Origin: JBEIUO01 sp964549785
GTDB lineage: Bacteria > Planctomycetota > Phycisphaerae > Phycisphaerales > UBA1924
DNA: 15,419 nucleotides
Assembly (NCBI GenBank): GCA_964549785.1
Contig: CAZJXA010000063.1
Coordinates: forward strand, 1 to 15,419
Direction of reading: 5' to 3'
Position numbers and translations under genes: made by a program. The notes under the pieces are model-generated. The model was not told the origin of the DNA, did not search any database, and was given only the letters and a program-made list of their open reading frames with translations. Each line of letters starts with the position of its first letter. Position 1 is the first letter of the stretch. Below, in pieces: positions 1 to 7,906 of the stretch.

Positions 1-9
1 AAATCAAAA

Positions 10-82
<73 letters not shown>

Positions 83-129
83 GTGTTTACCGCGGCAGAC
101 GAGCGATCTCGATCACTGCGGCGGCGGGA

Positions 130-160
130 AGCATAGGTGTGCGATCAGCGGAAAAGTCAA
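130..160 (-). promoter_or_regulatory. Candidate sigma70-type promoter for tRNA-Lys
   Basis: Read on the minus strand, TTGACT (160-155) is a near-consensus -35 box. It is followed by a 19-bp spacer and TATGCT (135-130) as the -10 box. Transcription would start near position 123, giving a leader of about 40 nt before the tRNA. The 19-bp spacer is longer than the usual 17. The same arrangement, TTGAC-x-N19-TA(C/T)GCTT, occurs before the uridine-kinase-like gene at 10369-10399, which strengthens both calls. Confidence 0.55.
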
Positions 161-255
161 CGGCTGCCGCGCGTTTGCCCGAGGGATCGATTCTCCAGAA
201 ATGCCGGTTCGGAAAGAGTTGCGATCGAAAGCAGGGGTCCGGGCACAAGGCACAC

Positions 256-278
256 CACACGACACATCAAGACGTGTG
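256..278. other. Inverted repeat downstream of folE2
   Basis: CACACG (256-261) and CGTGTG (273-278) form a perfect 6-bp inverted repeat with an 11-base loop. It begins 17 bp past the folE2 stop in that gene's direction of transcription. No T-tract follows, so it is not a classical intrinsic terminator. It could be a transcript-end hairpin or chance. The rest of the 212-bp spacer between folE2 and tRNA-Lys shows only the tRNA promoter. Confidence 0.3.
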
Positions 279-294
279 ATCCCGATCCGCAGCA

Positions 295-1212
295 TCACCG
301 GCTTTTTCGCGGCGTCGTTTCGGTCGGCACCACCGCCGCCTTTTCCCGCGTGATCTGGGCGTAGGCGTTGTGACTGTGGATCGACTCAAAGTTTTCGGAG
401 TTGATCGAATACCACCTGATCTTTGGTTCCGCTTCAAGGGCCATCGCGAGATCGCGGACAATGTCCTCGACAAACTTGGGGTTCTCGAACGCTTTCTCGG
501 TGACCCACTGCTCGTCCGGGCGCTTCAGCACGGCGAAGACAGGGCACGACGCCGCGGCTTCCAGCAGCGATACCAAATCCTCGATCCACAGCATCCCGTT
601 AAACCGCACGCGGGCCTCGATGCGGCACCGCTGGTTGTGGGCGCCGTACTTGGAAATTTCCTTGGAGCACGGACAGAGGCTGGTCGCCGGAGCCGCGACC
701 GACATCACGAAGTCGTCCTCGCCGTTGGCCGTGCATTCAAAGCGAACTTGGTAGTCCATCAGCCCCGGCATCCCGGTAACGGGGGCCAGTTTCTTGACGA
801 AATACGTGAACTCCGCCTCAAAGTGGGCCACCTCGGCGTTCAAGCGTTCGCAGATGGCTCGGGCTATAGGCGGGATACTTTCGGGCGTCAGCGGTTCACT
901 CGTCTCCTGGTTCAGCACTTCCAGGAACCGGCTCATGTGCGTCCCCTTCTGGTAGTGCGGGAGCGCAACATACATGTTGATCTTCGCGACCGTCGTCTGC
1001 TCGCCCCCGTCCTTCGTGCGGAGCCGCATCGGGTATGTCACGTCCTTGACGCCTACACGGTCGATCGCGACGCGACGACGGTCGGAGAAACTCTGGACGT
1101 CGGCCATTGGCACCCGCGTCTGCGCAGTGGTCACTGGCCGAGGTTCCGCCTTCGGGCCCGACGGGGCCGCGGACTTGGGTGGGTTTGCGAGAGGTTTGAT
1201 GCGTTTGGCCAT
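295..1212 (-). CDS. folE2: GTP cyclohydrolase FolE2 (type IB)
   Basis: Converts GTP to 7,8-dihydroneopterin triphosphate, the first step of folate (and queuosine/biopterin-type) synthesis, in the cytosol. Hallmarks of the family are visible: DRVGVKDVTYPM (residues 51-62), HYQKGTHMSRF (86-96), the metal/catalytic segment SLCPCSKEISKYGAHNQR (178-195, with Cys180 and His192), KRPDE (230-234) and the C-terminal ENFESIHSHNA (273-283). From family knowledge, Cys180, His192 and Glu234 should correspond to the metal site. The start is uncertain. ATG at 1212 gives 305 aa with a 35-residue Ala/Pro/Lys-rich extension. ATG at 1107 would give 270 aa, nearer the usual length, and a frame also extends up to 1287, overlapping the upstream gene. 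A weak -10-like TACTCT (1232-1227) favours 1212. No strong ribosome site is seen. It lies 61 bp after the membrane-protein gene and may be cotranscribed with it. Confidence 0.93.
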   Translation of the reverse strand: MAKRIKPLANPPKSAAPSGPKAEPRPVTTAQTRVPMADVQSFSDRRRVAIDRVGVKDVTYPMRLRTKDGGEQTTVAKINMYVALPHYQKGTHMSRFLEVLNQETSEPLTPESIPPIARAICERLNAEVAHFEAEFTYFVKKLAPVTGMPGLMDYQVRFECTANGEDDFVMSVAAPATSLCPCSKEISKYGAHNQRCRIEARVRFNGMLWIEDLVSLLEAAASCPVFAVLKRPDEQWVTEKAFENPKFVEDIVRDLAMALEAEPKIRWYSINSENFESIHSHNAYAQITREKAAVVPTETTPRKSR

Positions 1213-1273
1213 TGGTGTGGGTGCCGAGAGTAGGGTGCGCGACTGAACGTTCGAGCGACGTGCCGAGGCGGAT

Positions 1274-2155
1274 TCAGTCAGGAACAACCGGTGTCAGCCC
1301 GGTTTCGGCCGCGACCCGCCGGTCGATGGCGTGGCCGGCCCAACCGAGGCCAAGCGGAACACCGATGAGAGCGCCCGCAGCCCACGTCAAGCCCACCGGT
1401 AGCGCGATCGGGCTCAAGCGTCCTGCAAAGTCCGTCGCGAGCAGGTTGTTGCCGGCGGTGAATTGCCCGATCAGGGGCCCGATCGTCGCGACCAACCCGA
1501 CCCCGACCACCGCCGTCAGCGGGCGAGCGTGACACTTCCGGTTGGTCAACACCAACTGGGCGATCACCCCCGCCGCACCGCCCCCGACGAACGCCGCTCC
1601 CAACGTCTGTCCGTGCGAATCTGAACTCGCGTAGAACCACGCCAGCACTCCGGCACCGACCGCGGCGGCGACGACCGCGATCGTGACATCCATCGCCGAG
1701 GCCGGTTTGCCCCCGGGCTCCATCGAGATGCTCCAAAGGTTGCCAGCCGGCGTCAGCGATCCGAGGCGTGTGCAGATGACCGTGATCAGCCCGGCCAAGG
1801 CGACGCAAAAGAAACCTTCCCCACCCAACAGCGCGAACCCCACTCGCCCGTTCGTGGCGCGGACAATCTCGTCGATCGTGCCGAGTCCCCACCCCGCCCA
1901 CGCCAGCACGAAGCCCGCCGCCGTCATACCGGTCCCCGCAGAGAAGAGGCGGCTTCCCAACGCTCCGGCCGCGGTCGCGGCGAGCAGTGTGTACGCCACA
2001 AAGAGAACCGCCCGCATCGGCGTGGCATTGTGAAAAATAGTAGCCGCCGTGCTCCCCACGCTGTCGCGGAGACTCATCGCCAGAAAATACGCGATCGGCC
2101 CCAGCACCAGGAGGGCGAGGATGTGAAGCGCGTAGCGCAAGACAGGGTGGGCCAT
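1274..2155 (-). CDS. Polytopic membrane protein, function unknown
   Basis: I do not recognise a family. The 293-aa product is strongly hydrophobic, with about eight likely membrane segments near residues 6-27, 47-71, 75-95, 108-131, 155-175, 184-203, 212-232 and 249-274. Glycine and alanine are abundant inside the helices (for example GGGAAG near 191-196), and there is a polar loop of about 23 residues between helices 4 and 5. No catalytic motif, nucleotide-binding loop or conserved histidine cluster stands out. The ATG at 2155 starts a plausible N-terminus (MAHPVLRYAL). The open frame continues upstream to 2974, but that part is antisense to the deaminase gene and is not credible. The start lies 25 bp from the divergent deaminase start, leaving little room for separate promoters. 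folE2 follows 61 bp downstream on the same strand. A transporter or envelope role is only a guess. Confidence 0.75.
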   Translation of the reverse strand: MAHPVLRYALHILALLVLGPIAYFLAMSLRDSVGSTAATIFHNATPMRAVLFVAYTLLAATAAGALGSRLFSAGTGMTAAGFVLAWAGWGLGTIDEIVRATNGRVGFALLGGEGFFCVALAGLITVICTRLGSLTPAGNLWSISMEPGGKPASAMDVTIAVVAAAVGAGVLAWFYASSDSHGQTLGAAFVGGGAAGVIAQLVLTNRKCHARPLTAVVGVGLVATIGPLIGQFTAGNNLLATDFAGRLSPIALPVGLTWAAGALIGVPLGLGWAGHAIDRRVAAETGLTPVVPD

Positions 2156-2180
2156 AGGGCGGCATCGTAAGGCACGCCGC

Positions 2181-3503
2181 ATGCCGATCGCTACGCTTGG
2201 GGGAATCGAACCCGATTCATCCCAACCCGTGCTGATTCTGGCGGGAGCATTGGTGGACGCCGCGTTCTGCTTCGAGACACCCGGCGCCCTCCTGCTGGGC
2301 CCGCGCTCAGCCGACGGACGGACCGTGCTCGCCGTCGGGCCAGTCGATCGCGTGCGCGAGGCCGCCCGCGGGCTGGAGGTCCCGCCCCGGCTCGTCGATC
2401 GATCGGGTTGCGTGGTCGTGCCCGCATTTGTGAATTCGCACTGCCATCTCGACCTGACGCTGTTGGGACCGATGGCCGCCGACGCCGAGGGCGGTTTCAC
2501 AACCTTCGTTGAGCGGGTACGCAACGGGAGGCCGAACAGTGGCGAGGGGATTCGCGCGGCCGTTGCCGAAGGTATCCGGCTTTCGCTCGCGGGCGGGGTG
2601 GTGGCGGTGGGGGACATCGCCGGGGCCGCCTCAGGGATCCCGCGTCTTGAGCCGTTGCGCACCCTCCGGGCGTCGCCGCTCGCGGGCATTTCGTTCATCG
2701 AGTTCTTCGCGATCGGGCGGGGCGAATCGTCGGGCCTGGCCCGTTTGGCCGCGTGCCTGAACGATCTCGATGCGGCGGGGTCGGGACCATCCTTGGTGCG
2801 GGCCGGGATCTCGCCGCACGCGACCAATACCGTTTCGATTGATGCGTACAGGCACACCCTTGGGATCGCCCGGTCGCGCAGCATGCCGTTGATGACCCAC
2901 GCGGCGGAAACGGCCGAGGAGCGCGAGTTCATTTCGGACGGAACGGGGCCGCACCGCGCGTTCCTTGAGCGCATTCATCTGTGGGATGACTCGTTGCTGC
3001 AATCGATCGGTCGCGGCCGTTCGCCGATCGCCCATCTGGCCCCGATCCTTGCCTCTCAGCCGATGAGCCTCGTTCATGTGAACGACGCCGACAAGACCGA
3101 CATCGCGACGATCGCCGCTTCCGGCTCGTCGGTGATCTATTGCCCGCGGGCGTCGTCGTACTTTGGTGCTCCGCAGCGGTTCGGGCCGCACCCGTACGCC
3201 GATCTCCGAGCGGCCGGGGTCACGGTGGCGCTCGGAACCGATTCGATCATCAATCTCGACCGGGCCGACCGGATCACCCCCTTCGACGACGCCGCCTTGT
3301 TGGTCCGGCGCGACGAACTTGAACCCCGCGCTGCGCTCGGCATGCTCACCGCGGACGGCGCGGCGGTCTTGAATCTGGACCCCAGCGGGTTCATGTTCTC
3401 ATCCGCCGGCACGCTCCGGGGATGCGTCGCGATCGCCGCCTCAAATCCGGAGTCATGGGTCGGCATTTTCCGGAGCGAAGCCGACTTGGAACTCCTGCTT
3501 TAG
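2181..3503 (+). CDS. Amidohydrolase-superfamily deaminase (AtzA/TrzN/MqnX type)
   Basis: A 440-aa metal-dependent hydrolase of the kind that deaminates purine- or triazine-like rings. Metal-site motifs are in the expected order: His87-x-His89 in VNSHCHLDLT, SPHA (211-214, usually substrate binding), His240 with Glu243 in THAAET, His299 in LVHVND, and Asp354 in LGTDS. CPRASSYFG (321-329) matches the CPRSxxxFG segment of this branch. The exact substrate cannot be read from sequence. Aminodeoxyfutalosine deaminase (MqnX, menaquinone synthesis) is one candidate, suggested by the family branch and the respiratory neighbours. Other candidates are guanine/S-adenosylhomocysteine-type deaminases or an orphan enzyme. 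ATG 2181 is used here; GTG at 2229 would begin at VLILAGALVD, a typical N-terminus for the family, and would leave more room for the divergent promoter. resB follows after 72 bp. Confidence 0.85.
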   Translation: MPIATLGGIEPDSSQPVLILAGALVDAAFCFETPGALLLGPRSADGRTVLAVGPVDRVREAARGLEVPPRLVDRSGCVVVPAFVNSHCHLDLTLLGPMAADAEGGFTTFVERVRNGRPNSGEGIRAAVAEGIRLSLAGGVVAVGDIAGAASGIPRLEPLRTLRASPLAGISFIEFFAIGRGESSGLARLAACLNDLDAAGSGPSLVRAGISPHATNTVSIDAYRHTLGIARSRSMPLMTHAAETAEEREFISDGTGPHRAFLERIHLWDDSLLQSIGRGRSPIAHLAPILASQPMSLVHVNDADKTDIATIAASGSSVIYCPRASSYFGAPQRFGPHPYADLRAAGVTVALGTDSIINLDRADRITPFDDAALLVRRDELEPRAALGMLTADGAAVLNLDPSGFMFSSAGTLRGCVAIAASNPESWVGIFRSEADLELLL

Positions 3504-3575
3504 CGGAATGTGTCCTGTCGCATCGTAAGAATCTCTTCACATGGGCGTGGCTCCGCGTACTGTTCTTCCCAGACG

Positions 3576-6149
3576 ATGAGCGCGAAAGCCAGAGCGAGCT
3601 TGGTGTGGGACGATGCGCACTTGATCGGTGCGCTCCGGCCTCTCAAACCGCTGATCCGAGTGCTTTCGTCGATTCCACTGGCTGTCAGCCTTTTGACGAT
3701 CGTCGCTATCTTCGGGGTGCTCGCCAGCGTGCCGATCGGGCTTCTGGCGCAGATCCCGACGTGGCTTGGCAAGGCCGCGCTGTTCGTGATTCTGTGGGCC
3801 ATGGTGGCCGGGGTCCCGATGGCCGTGGTGTGGCGACTGTTCCGGGCGCGGTCGAAAAACGGAGCGTTCACCGCGACGGTGGTCTCTGCGGCATTTCTCT
3901 CCGCGCTCGCGTGGTGGGTGTGGGTGCGGTTCGCGTGGCCGCATCTGCGGTTCGATCCCGTTTCGGGCTCCGGGCTCATGTTCTTCGCCGGGTTTGTGGA
4001 GCGCTACAAGTCGACAACACTCCGTCGTCTTCCCGGGATAGAGATGTCGGAGGCGGAGTTCTACGCGTGGTGGCCGCTGCGGCTAGTACTGACGTTGTTC
4101 GTCGTCAATCTCGTCACGGCGACCCTTCGACGGATCGAGTTCACGTTCAGGAACATCGGCGTACTGAGTGTCCATACCGGGATCATCCTCATTTCACTCG
4201 GCTCCGCGTATTACGGCGGGCTGAAGTTGGAGGGCGATACATTTCTCGCGGCAGGGCCTGTGGACGCCAAGGGCCAGCCGGGCGATGGTGCCCCCCAGTC
4301 CGTGTATTACGACGCCCTTCGGGTTTCACTTTTCGCGGATCAAGGCCGGGGCTGGGAGCAACGCCCGATCCGGCGGTTGCCGCGGTATAACGACTACGGG
4401 CTTGAGTCCGCTGGAAAGACGCTGGCCCGAGCGGGGGAGCCGCCAGCGGACGACGATACCGGGGCCGACGCGGATGTTTCCGCTCGCGTTGACGCTCCGC
4501 TGCGAATCGACTTGGAAACGTCCAGCGCGGGCTCAATCGACGACGATTTTCGGTTCGCGGTGGTCGGGTACGCGTCCTACGCCGAAGGTGTGGAGCGGTG
4601 GATTACGGGCGAGCCCGGAAGCGGCTCGCCGCTCACGAGAGTCTACCTGCACAGCACACTCCCGACTCGCGATGGGTCGGTTTCCGAGAGACCTATCTTC
4701 GAGTTTTCTCTCGCGCCTGAATCACCTGCGGACCGCTGGACGGCCAACGACGTCTTTGCGCTCGAACTCTCTAGCGGCGAAACCGCGGGGATGAGTGATC
4801 AACGCTGGGCCGACCTCTCCTCTGAACTGCCGCCCGGATCGCGCTACGGACTCGTGGTCGATATTCCCGCAAGCGGGGAGCGCCGGGTGCTGAGCGTTGC
4901 CGAAGGAACGTCTCTGGAAGTGGGCGGCTACGCGATCACGGTAGGCCGCATCGAATCCGCCCCGAGTCTTCCCATCATCACGCCCGGGTATGGCGGCGCA
5001 ACCAGTTCTTTAGCCGTGGTGAACGTCCGCACTCCCGGCGGCGAAGCGTTCGAGCGGTTCGTCTACCACCGCTTCCCCGAACTCAATCAAGACTTGGTCG
5101 CGGGCACGAACAGCGCGGGAATGCCGCCCCGGCGGGCCGCCGATCCGGCGCTCCGCATCGGCTTCATCGATGCATCGCGATTGGGCGTCTACATCGATCA
5201 ACCGCCCGGCAAAGGCCTTCGCGCGATCGTTCGACAGGCGGGCGGAGCCGTTCGCGTGACCGAATCGACGCCCGAGACGGGGCCCGATGCCGGGTGGCTG
5301 CGCGACATCGTGCCCCGTATCAGCCTCCGCGTGGGGGAGACCGACCGGGACGCCGCGAAACGTCTTGCGCCCCTTCCGATCCCCGAGAACGAACGGACCG
5401 ACAAAGAGGCGACCGGCACCCACCAGCGGGCGTTGATCGCGGTCGAAGTTCGTTCGACGAAGAACGATTGGAAGATAGTGCGCTGGCTGGCCTTTTCGCG
5501 CTACCTCGATCCGCAGACCGGCCCCGATATCCAGAGCATCACGACGCCGGACGGACGCGATCTGCGGTTGGCATTCGGCCGCCTCCAGCACGGGTTCCCC
5601 GGATTCGCGATTCAGTATGTGGACTTTGAGATGATCGCCTACGACTTCCGGGGTTCGCCCCGCGACTACCAGTCGACGGTCCGGGTGGTGCCCGTCGGAC
5701 GCGACTTCGATCCCTACGTTCACGTTGCGAAACTCAACGAGCCGTTGCGGGCCCCGACATCATGGGATGAACGGAAGCCGTGGATCGTCAACATCTCGCA
5801 GCGGCTCCTCGCAGGCCTTGATCCGCGTCAGTTTAAGTTGAGCCAGTCGGGATGGGACGCCCAAGGCTGGCAACAAACCCAGAAGTTGACGGACGAGGGC
5901 AAGGCCTCCGCACCTTCGGTGCGGTTCACGATCCTGCACGTCGGGAACAACCCCGGGATTCATATCGTCGCGCTGGGGGCGATTTTTATGGTGCTCGGAA
6001 TCCCGTGGGCCTTCTATGTCAAGCCCTGGCTACTCCAACGGGAAAAACGCCGCATTCAGGGGCTCGTCGCGGAAGGTCGTTATGTGCCGCCTTCCCGGGG
6101 GAAGGCCGACGCCGCTCACAATGGGGTTCACCAAGGAACATCGCGATGA
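3576..6149 (+). CDS. resB: Cytochrome c biogenesis protein ResB (Ccs1)
   Basis: Membrane half of the system II cytochrome c synthetase, which works with CcsA to deliver and attach heme to apocytochrome c outside the membrane. The 857-aa product has membrane segments near residues 33-56, 64-90, 97-118, 165-184 and 192-213. A periplasmic region of about 580 residues follows, then a last helix at about 794-815 ending in a basic tail. The canonical final motif is present as NNPGIHIVALGAI (791-803, family form DPG...GG...LG). His200 in LSVHTGI and His796 are candidate heme-handling residues. The size is large compared with common ResB proteins (about 400-600 aa). ATG 3576 (MSAKARAS) was chosen; the same frame opens at GTG 3510, but those 22 residues look unlike coding sequence and there is no ribosome site at either. 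The stop overlaps ccsA as ATGA. Confidence 0.9.
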   Translation: MSAKARASLVWDDAHLIGALRPLKPLIRVLSSIPLAVSLLTIVAIFGVLASVPIGLLAQIPTWLGKAALFVILWAMVAGVPMAVVWRLFRARSKNGAFTATVVSAAFLSALAWWVWVRFAWPHLRFDPVSGSGLMFFAGFVERYKSTTLRRLPGIEMSEAEFYAWWPLRLVLTLFVVNLVTATLRRIEFTFRNIGVLSVHTGIILISLGSAYYGGLKLEGDTFLAAGPVDAKGQPGDGAPQSVYYDALRVSLFADQGRGWEQRPIRRLPRYNDYGLESAGKTLARAGEPPADDDTGADADVSARVDAPLRIDLETSSAGSIDDDFRFAVVGYASYAEGVERWITGEPGSGSPLTRVYLHSTLPTRDGSVSERPIFEFSLAPESPADRWTANDVFALELSSGETAGMSDQRWADLSSELPPGSRYGLVVDIPASGERRVLSVAEGTSLEVGGYAITVGRIESAPSLPIITPGYGGATSSLAVVNVRTPGGEAFERFVYHRFPELNQDLVAGTNSAGMPPRRAADPALRIGFIDASRLGVYIDQPPGKGLRAIVRQAGGAVRVTESTPETGPDAGWLRDIVPRISLRVGETDRDAAKRLAPLPIPENERTDKEATGTHQRALIAVEVRSTKNDWKIVRWLAFSRYLDPQTGPDIQSITTPDGRDLRLAFGRLQHGFPGFAIQYVDFEMIAYDFRGSPRDYQSTVRVVPVGRDFDPYVHVAKLNEPLRAPTSWDERKPWIVNISQRLLAGLDPRQFKLSQSGWDAQGWQQTQKLTDEGKASAPSVRFTILHVGNNPGIHIVALGAIFMVLGIPWAFYVKPWLLQREKRRIQGLVAEGRYVPPSRGKADAAHNGVHQGTSR
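6133..6137 (+). promoter_or_regulatory. Ribosome binding site deciding the ccsA start
   Basis: AAGGA sits 8 bases before ATG 6146, inside the last codons of resB. The frame is open from 5852, so this site, together with the signal-peptide-like residues that follow ATG 6146, fixes the start and shows that ccsA is translated from within the resB end. Confidence 0.6.
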
Positions 6150-7906
6150 CCATCCGCATCCCGCCGATGCTGCGCGGATTGATGAGCGTACTCGTGTTGC
6201 TGTGCGTCGTTCACCGCTCGGCAGGGCAGACCGCGCCCGAAGGCAACGCCCATCCGATTCAGCAACTGGTGAGCGGAGGTGAACCGCTTCCCGATCCGTT
6301 CGGACCCCGCACCACGACGGTGACGATCTCCCCCGAGGCGAAAGCCGCGTTCGCGGCGGGAGTTGACCTCGCCGCGTGGGAGGCTGTTCCGGTGTTTCAT
6401 AATGGGCGCGTCAAAGTACTCGGGACGCTGGCGCGGGAAACCGTTTCCCGTCTGACCGGCCGTAAGAAGTATCGCGAACTCTCGGGTCCGACCGGGAACG
6501 ACCTCTCGTTTCCGCCCCTGTTTACCTTTCTCGATATCCTTATCGATCCCGAGTACTACGTCGATAAACCGGTGATCGGCATCGACTACCTGCCGTTGCG
6601 GCGGGCGATCCTGGAAGCAGAGTTTCCGCAGGATGAGCAGGCGGTACAGCGTTGGCTGATGACGGGGCGGGTGACGCCCAAGATGGTCGCGACCCACGTC
6701 GATGCGATCGCCAACCGCACGATGGACAAGGAGCCTTGGGCCCGGGCATTGCGGCAACTCGATGACTCCATCCGGCTCTTTTTCAGCGGGCGTTCCAACC
6801 TGGTTCTCCTGGCGCCGACCGATGCATCGCTCCCGTGGGCGCACCTTGCGACTCTGCCCGAGAGCGACCCGGTTCGAGCGTCGTTCGTGAATTTTGGGTC
6901 GGCGTGGCGAAACGCCGACGCGCCGAAGGCGACCAACGCAATGTCGGCCGCGATCGCAGATTTGCAACAGCGCAACGCCGACAAGGCGGTCGGGGGTCGA
7001 CCGGCGTTGGAAGTGGTTGCCGCAAAGGTAAACGCCTTTGAAACCGGGATGTGGGTGTATTGCCTCGCATTCGTGGCCCTGCTGCTCGCGGTGGGGACAC
7101 AGCGGCAAGGCCTGCGGTCGGCGGGCACGCTCCTCCTTGGCGTCGCTCTCGGTCTGCACGCCTTCGGGTTCATCACTCGCTGCATCATCGCCGAGCGTTT
7201 CGCCATCCAGAACCAGTTCGAGTCCATGACGGGCGTCTCGCTATTCGCGGCGACCCTCGGGCTCGTGCTGATGATCTCGCGCAAGCAGCCCTTGTTCGGG
7301 GCCGCGGCCGCGGGCGTCGGCTTCATGGTCTTGATCGCCGCCACCCAGACCGCCATCCCCGGGAAGACCATCGAGCGTGAGGCCGCGATCCTGAACACGA
7401 GCGTCCTGCTCAAGTATCACGTCACCACGGTGCTGGTTTCGTATGGCCTGATCGCGTTGGGCTTTCTGCTGAGTCTGTTTTACCTCGGCACTCATTATCT
7501 TGGCCGCAGCAGAACCGCGACCGCTGTGTTCCCGGGCGGCGGAACCGCGAAGGTTGCGGCAGATGGAGAGGCAGCGGACGCGTCGCGACGAATCCGAACA
7601 CTCGCAGACCTGGACGCGGCTCAACTCATCGTCCTCCAACTGGCGTTCTGGACACTCGGGACCGGCGTGCTGCTCGGGGCGTGGTGGGCCGATCACTCGT
7701 GGGGTCGGTGGTGGGCGTGGGATCCGAAAGAGACATGGGCGCTCGTGACATGGATCATTTACCTGATCGTGATCCACCTCCGGCTGATCGGCCTCAAGGA
7801 CAAGGGCCGCACCACCGCGTGGTTGAGCGTCGTCGGTTTCATCGTGATGCTCTGGACGTACTTTGGCGTCAACCTGCTTCTGCCGGGTCTGCACGCCTAT
7901 GCCTGA
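6146..7906 (+). CDS. ccsA: Cytochrome c biogenesis protein CcsA (ResC)
   Basis: Heme-exporting half of the system II cytochrome c synthetase; partner of ResB, encoded just upstream with a 4-bp ATGA overlap. The diagnostic tryptophan-rich heme loop is WWADHSWGRWWAWDPKETWA (513-532). Conserved histidines lie at 338 (GLHAFGF) and 425 (KYHVTT). About eight membrane segments fall at residues 300-317, 325-347, 361-378, 383-400, 422-447, 490-512, 531-550 and 558-578. The protein is 586 aa, about twice a minimal CcsA. The first 28 residues look like a signal peptide or anchor. A soluble domain of about 270 residues follows, beginning with VFHNGRVKVLGTLARE (83-98), which matches the xxNGRVKPLxTxARE segment of long CcsA proteins in Planctomycetes and Bacteroidetes. 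A charged, Ala-rich loop (453-488) separates the fifth and sixth helices. The mpg start overlaps its end by 8 bp. Confidence 0.93.
   Translation: MTIRIPPMLRGLMSVLVLLCVVHRSAGQTAPEGNAHPIQQLVSGGEPLPDPFGPRTTTVTISPEAKAAFAAGVDLAAWEAVPVFHNGRVKVLGTLARETVSRLTGRKKYRELSGPTGNDLSFPPLFTFLDILIDPEYYVDKPVIGIDYLPLRRAILEAEFPQDEQAVQRWLMTGRVTPKMVATHVDAIANRTMDKEPWARALRQLDDSIRLFFSGRSNLVLLAPTDASLPWAHLATLPESDPVRASFVNFGSAWRNADAPKATNAMSAAIADLQQRNADKAVGGRPALEVVAAKVNAFETGMWVYCLAFVALLLAVGTQRQGLRSAGTLLLGVALGLHAFGFITRCIIAERFAIQNQFESMTGVSLFAATLGLVLMISRKQPLFGAAAAGVGFMVLIAATQTAIPGKTIEREAAILNTSVLLKYHVTTVLVSYGLIALGFLLSLFYLGTHYLGRSRTATAVFPGGGTAKVAADGEAADASRRIRTLADLDAAQLIVLQLAFWTLGTGVLLGAWWADHSWGRWWAWDPKETWALVTWIIYLIVIHLRLIGLKDKGRTTAWLSVVGFIVMLWTYFGVNLLLPGLHAYA

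Noticed and set aside
1..9. Intrinsic terminator of tRNA-Lys
   Set aside because: Only a T-rich run (TTTTGATTT on the minus strand) is inside the window; no stem can be seen before the edge.
370..1233. Plus-strand open frame of 287 codons across folE2
   Set aside because: It is entirely antisense to the clearly recognised folE2, is rich in Arg, His and Gly with no family resemblance, and is the usual shadow frame in high-G+C coding DNA.
2156..2974. Upstream extension of the membrane-protein frame (566 codons in total)
   Set aside because: The extra N-terminal part is antisense to the deaminase gene, is Arg/Ser/Pro-rich and not membrane-like. The ATG at 2155 gives a natural membrane-protein start.
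3422..4390. Plus-strand frame of 322 codons overlapping the deaminase end and resB
   Set aside because: Out of frame with the clear ResB sequence, Arg/Gly-rich, no motif.
5852..6145. N-terminal extension of the ccsA frame
   Set aside because: It overlaps resB in another frame; the AAGGA site and the signal-peptide-like start at ATG 6146 explain the real beginning.
6128..7159. Minus-strand frame of 343 codons within ccsA
   Set aside because: Antisense to ccsA, with a composition of Arg, Gln, His and Pro typical of shadow frames and no domain.
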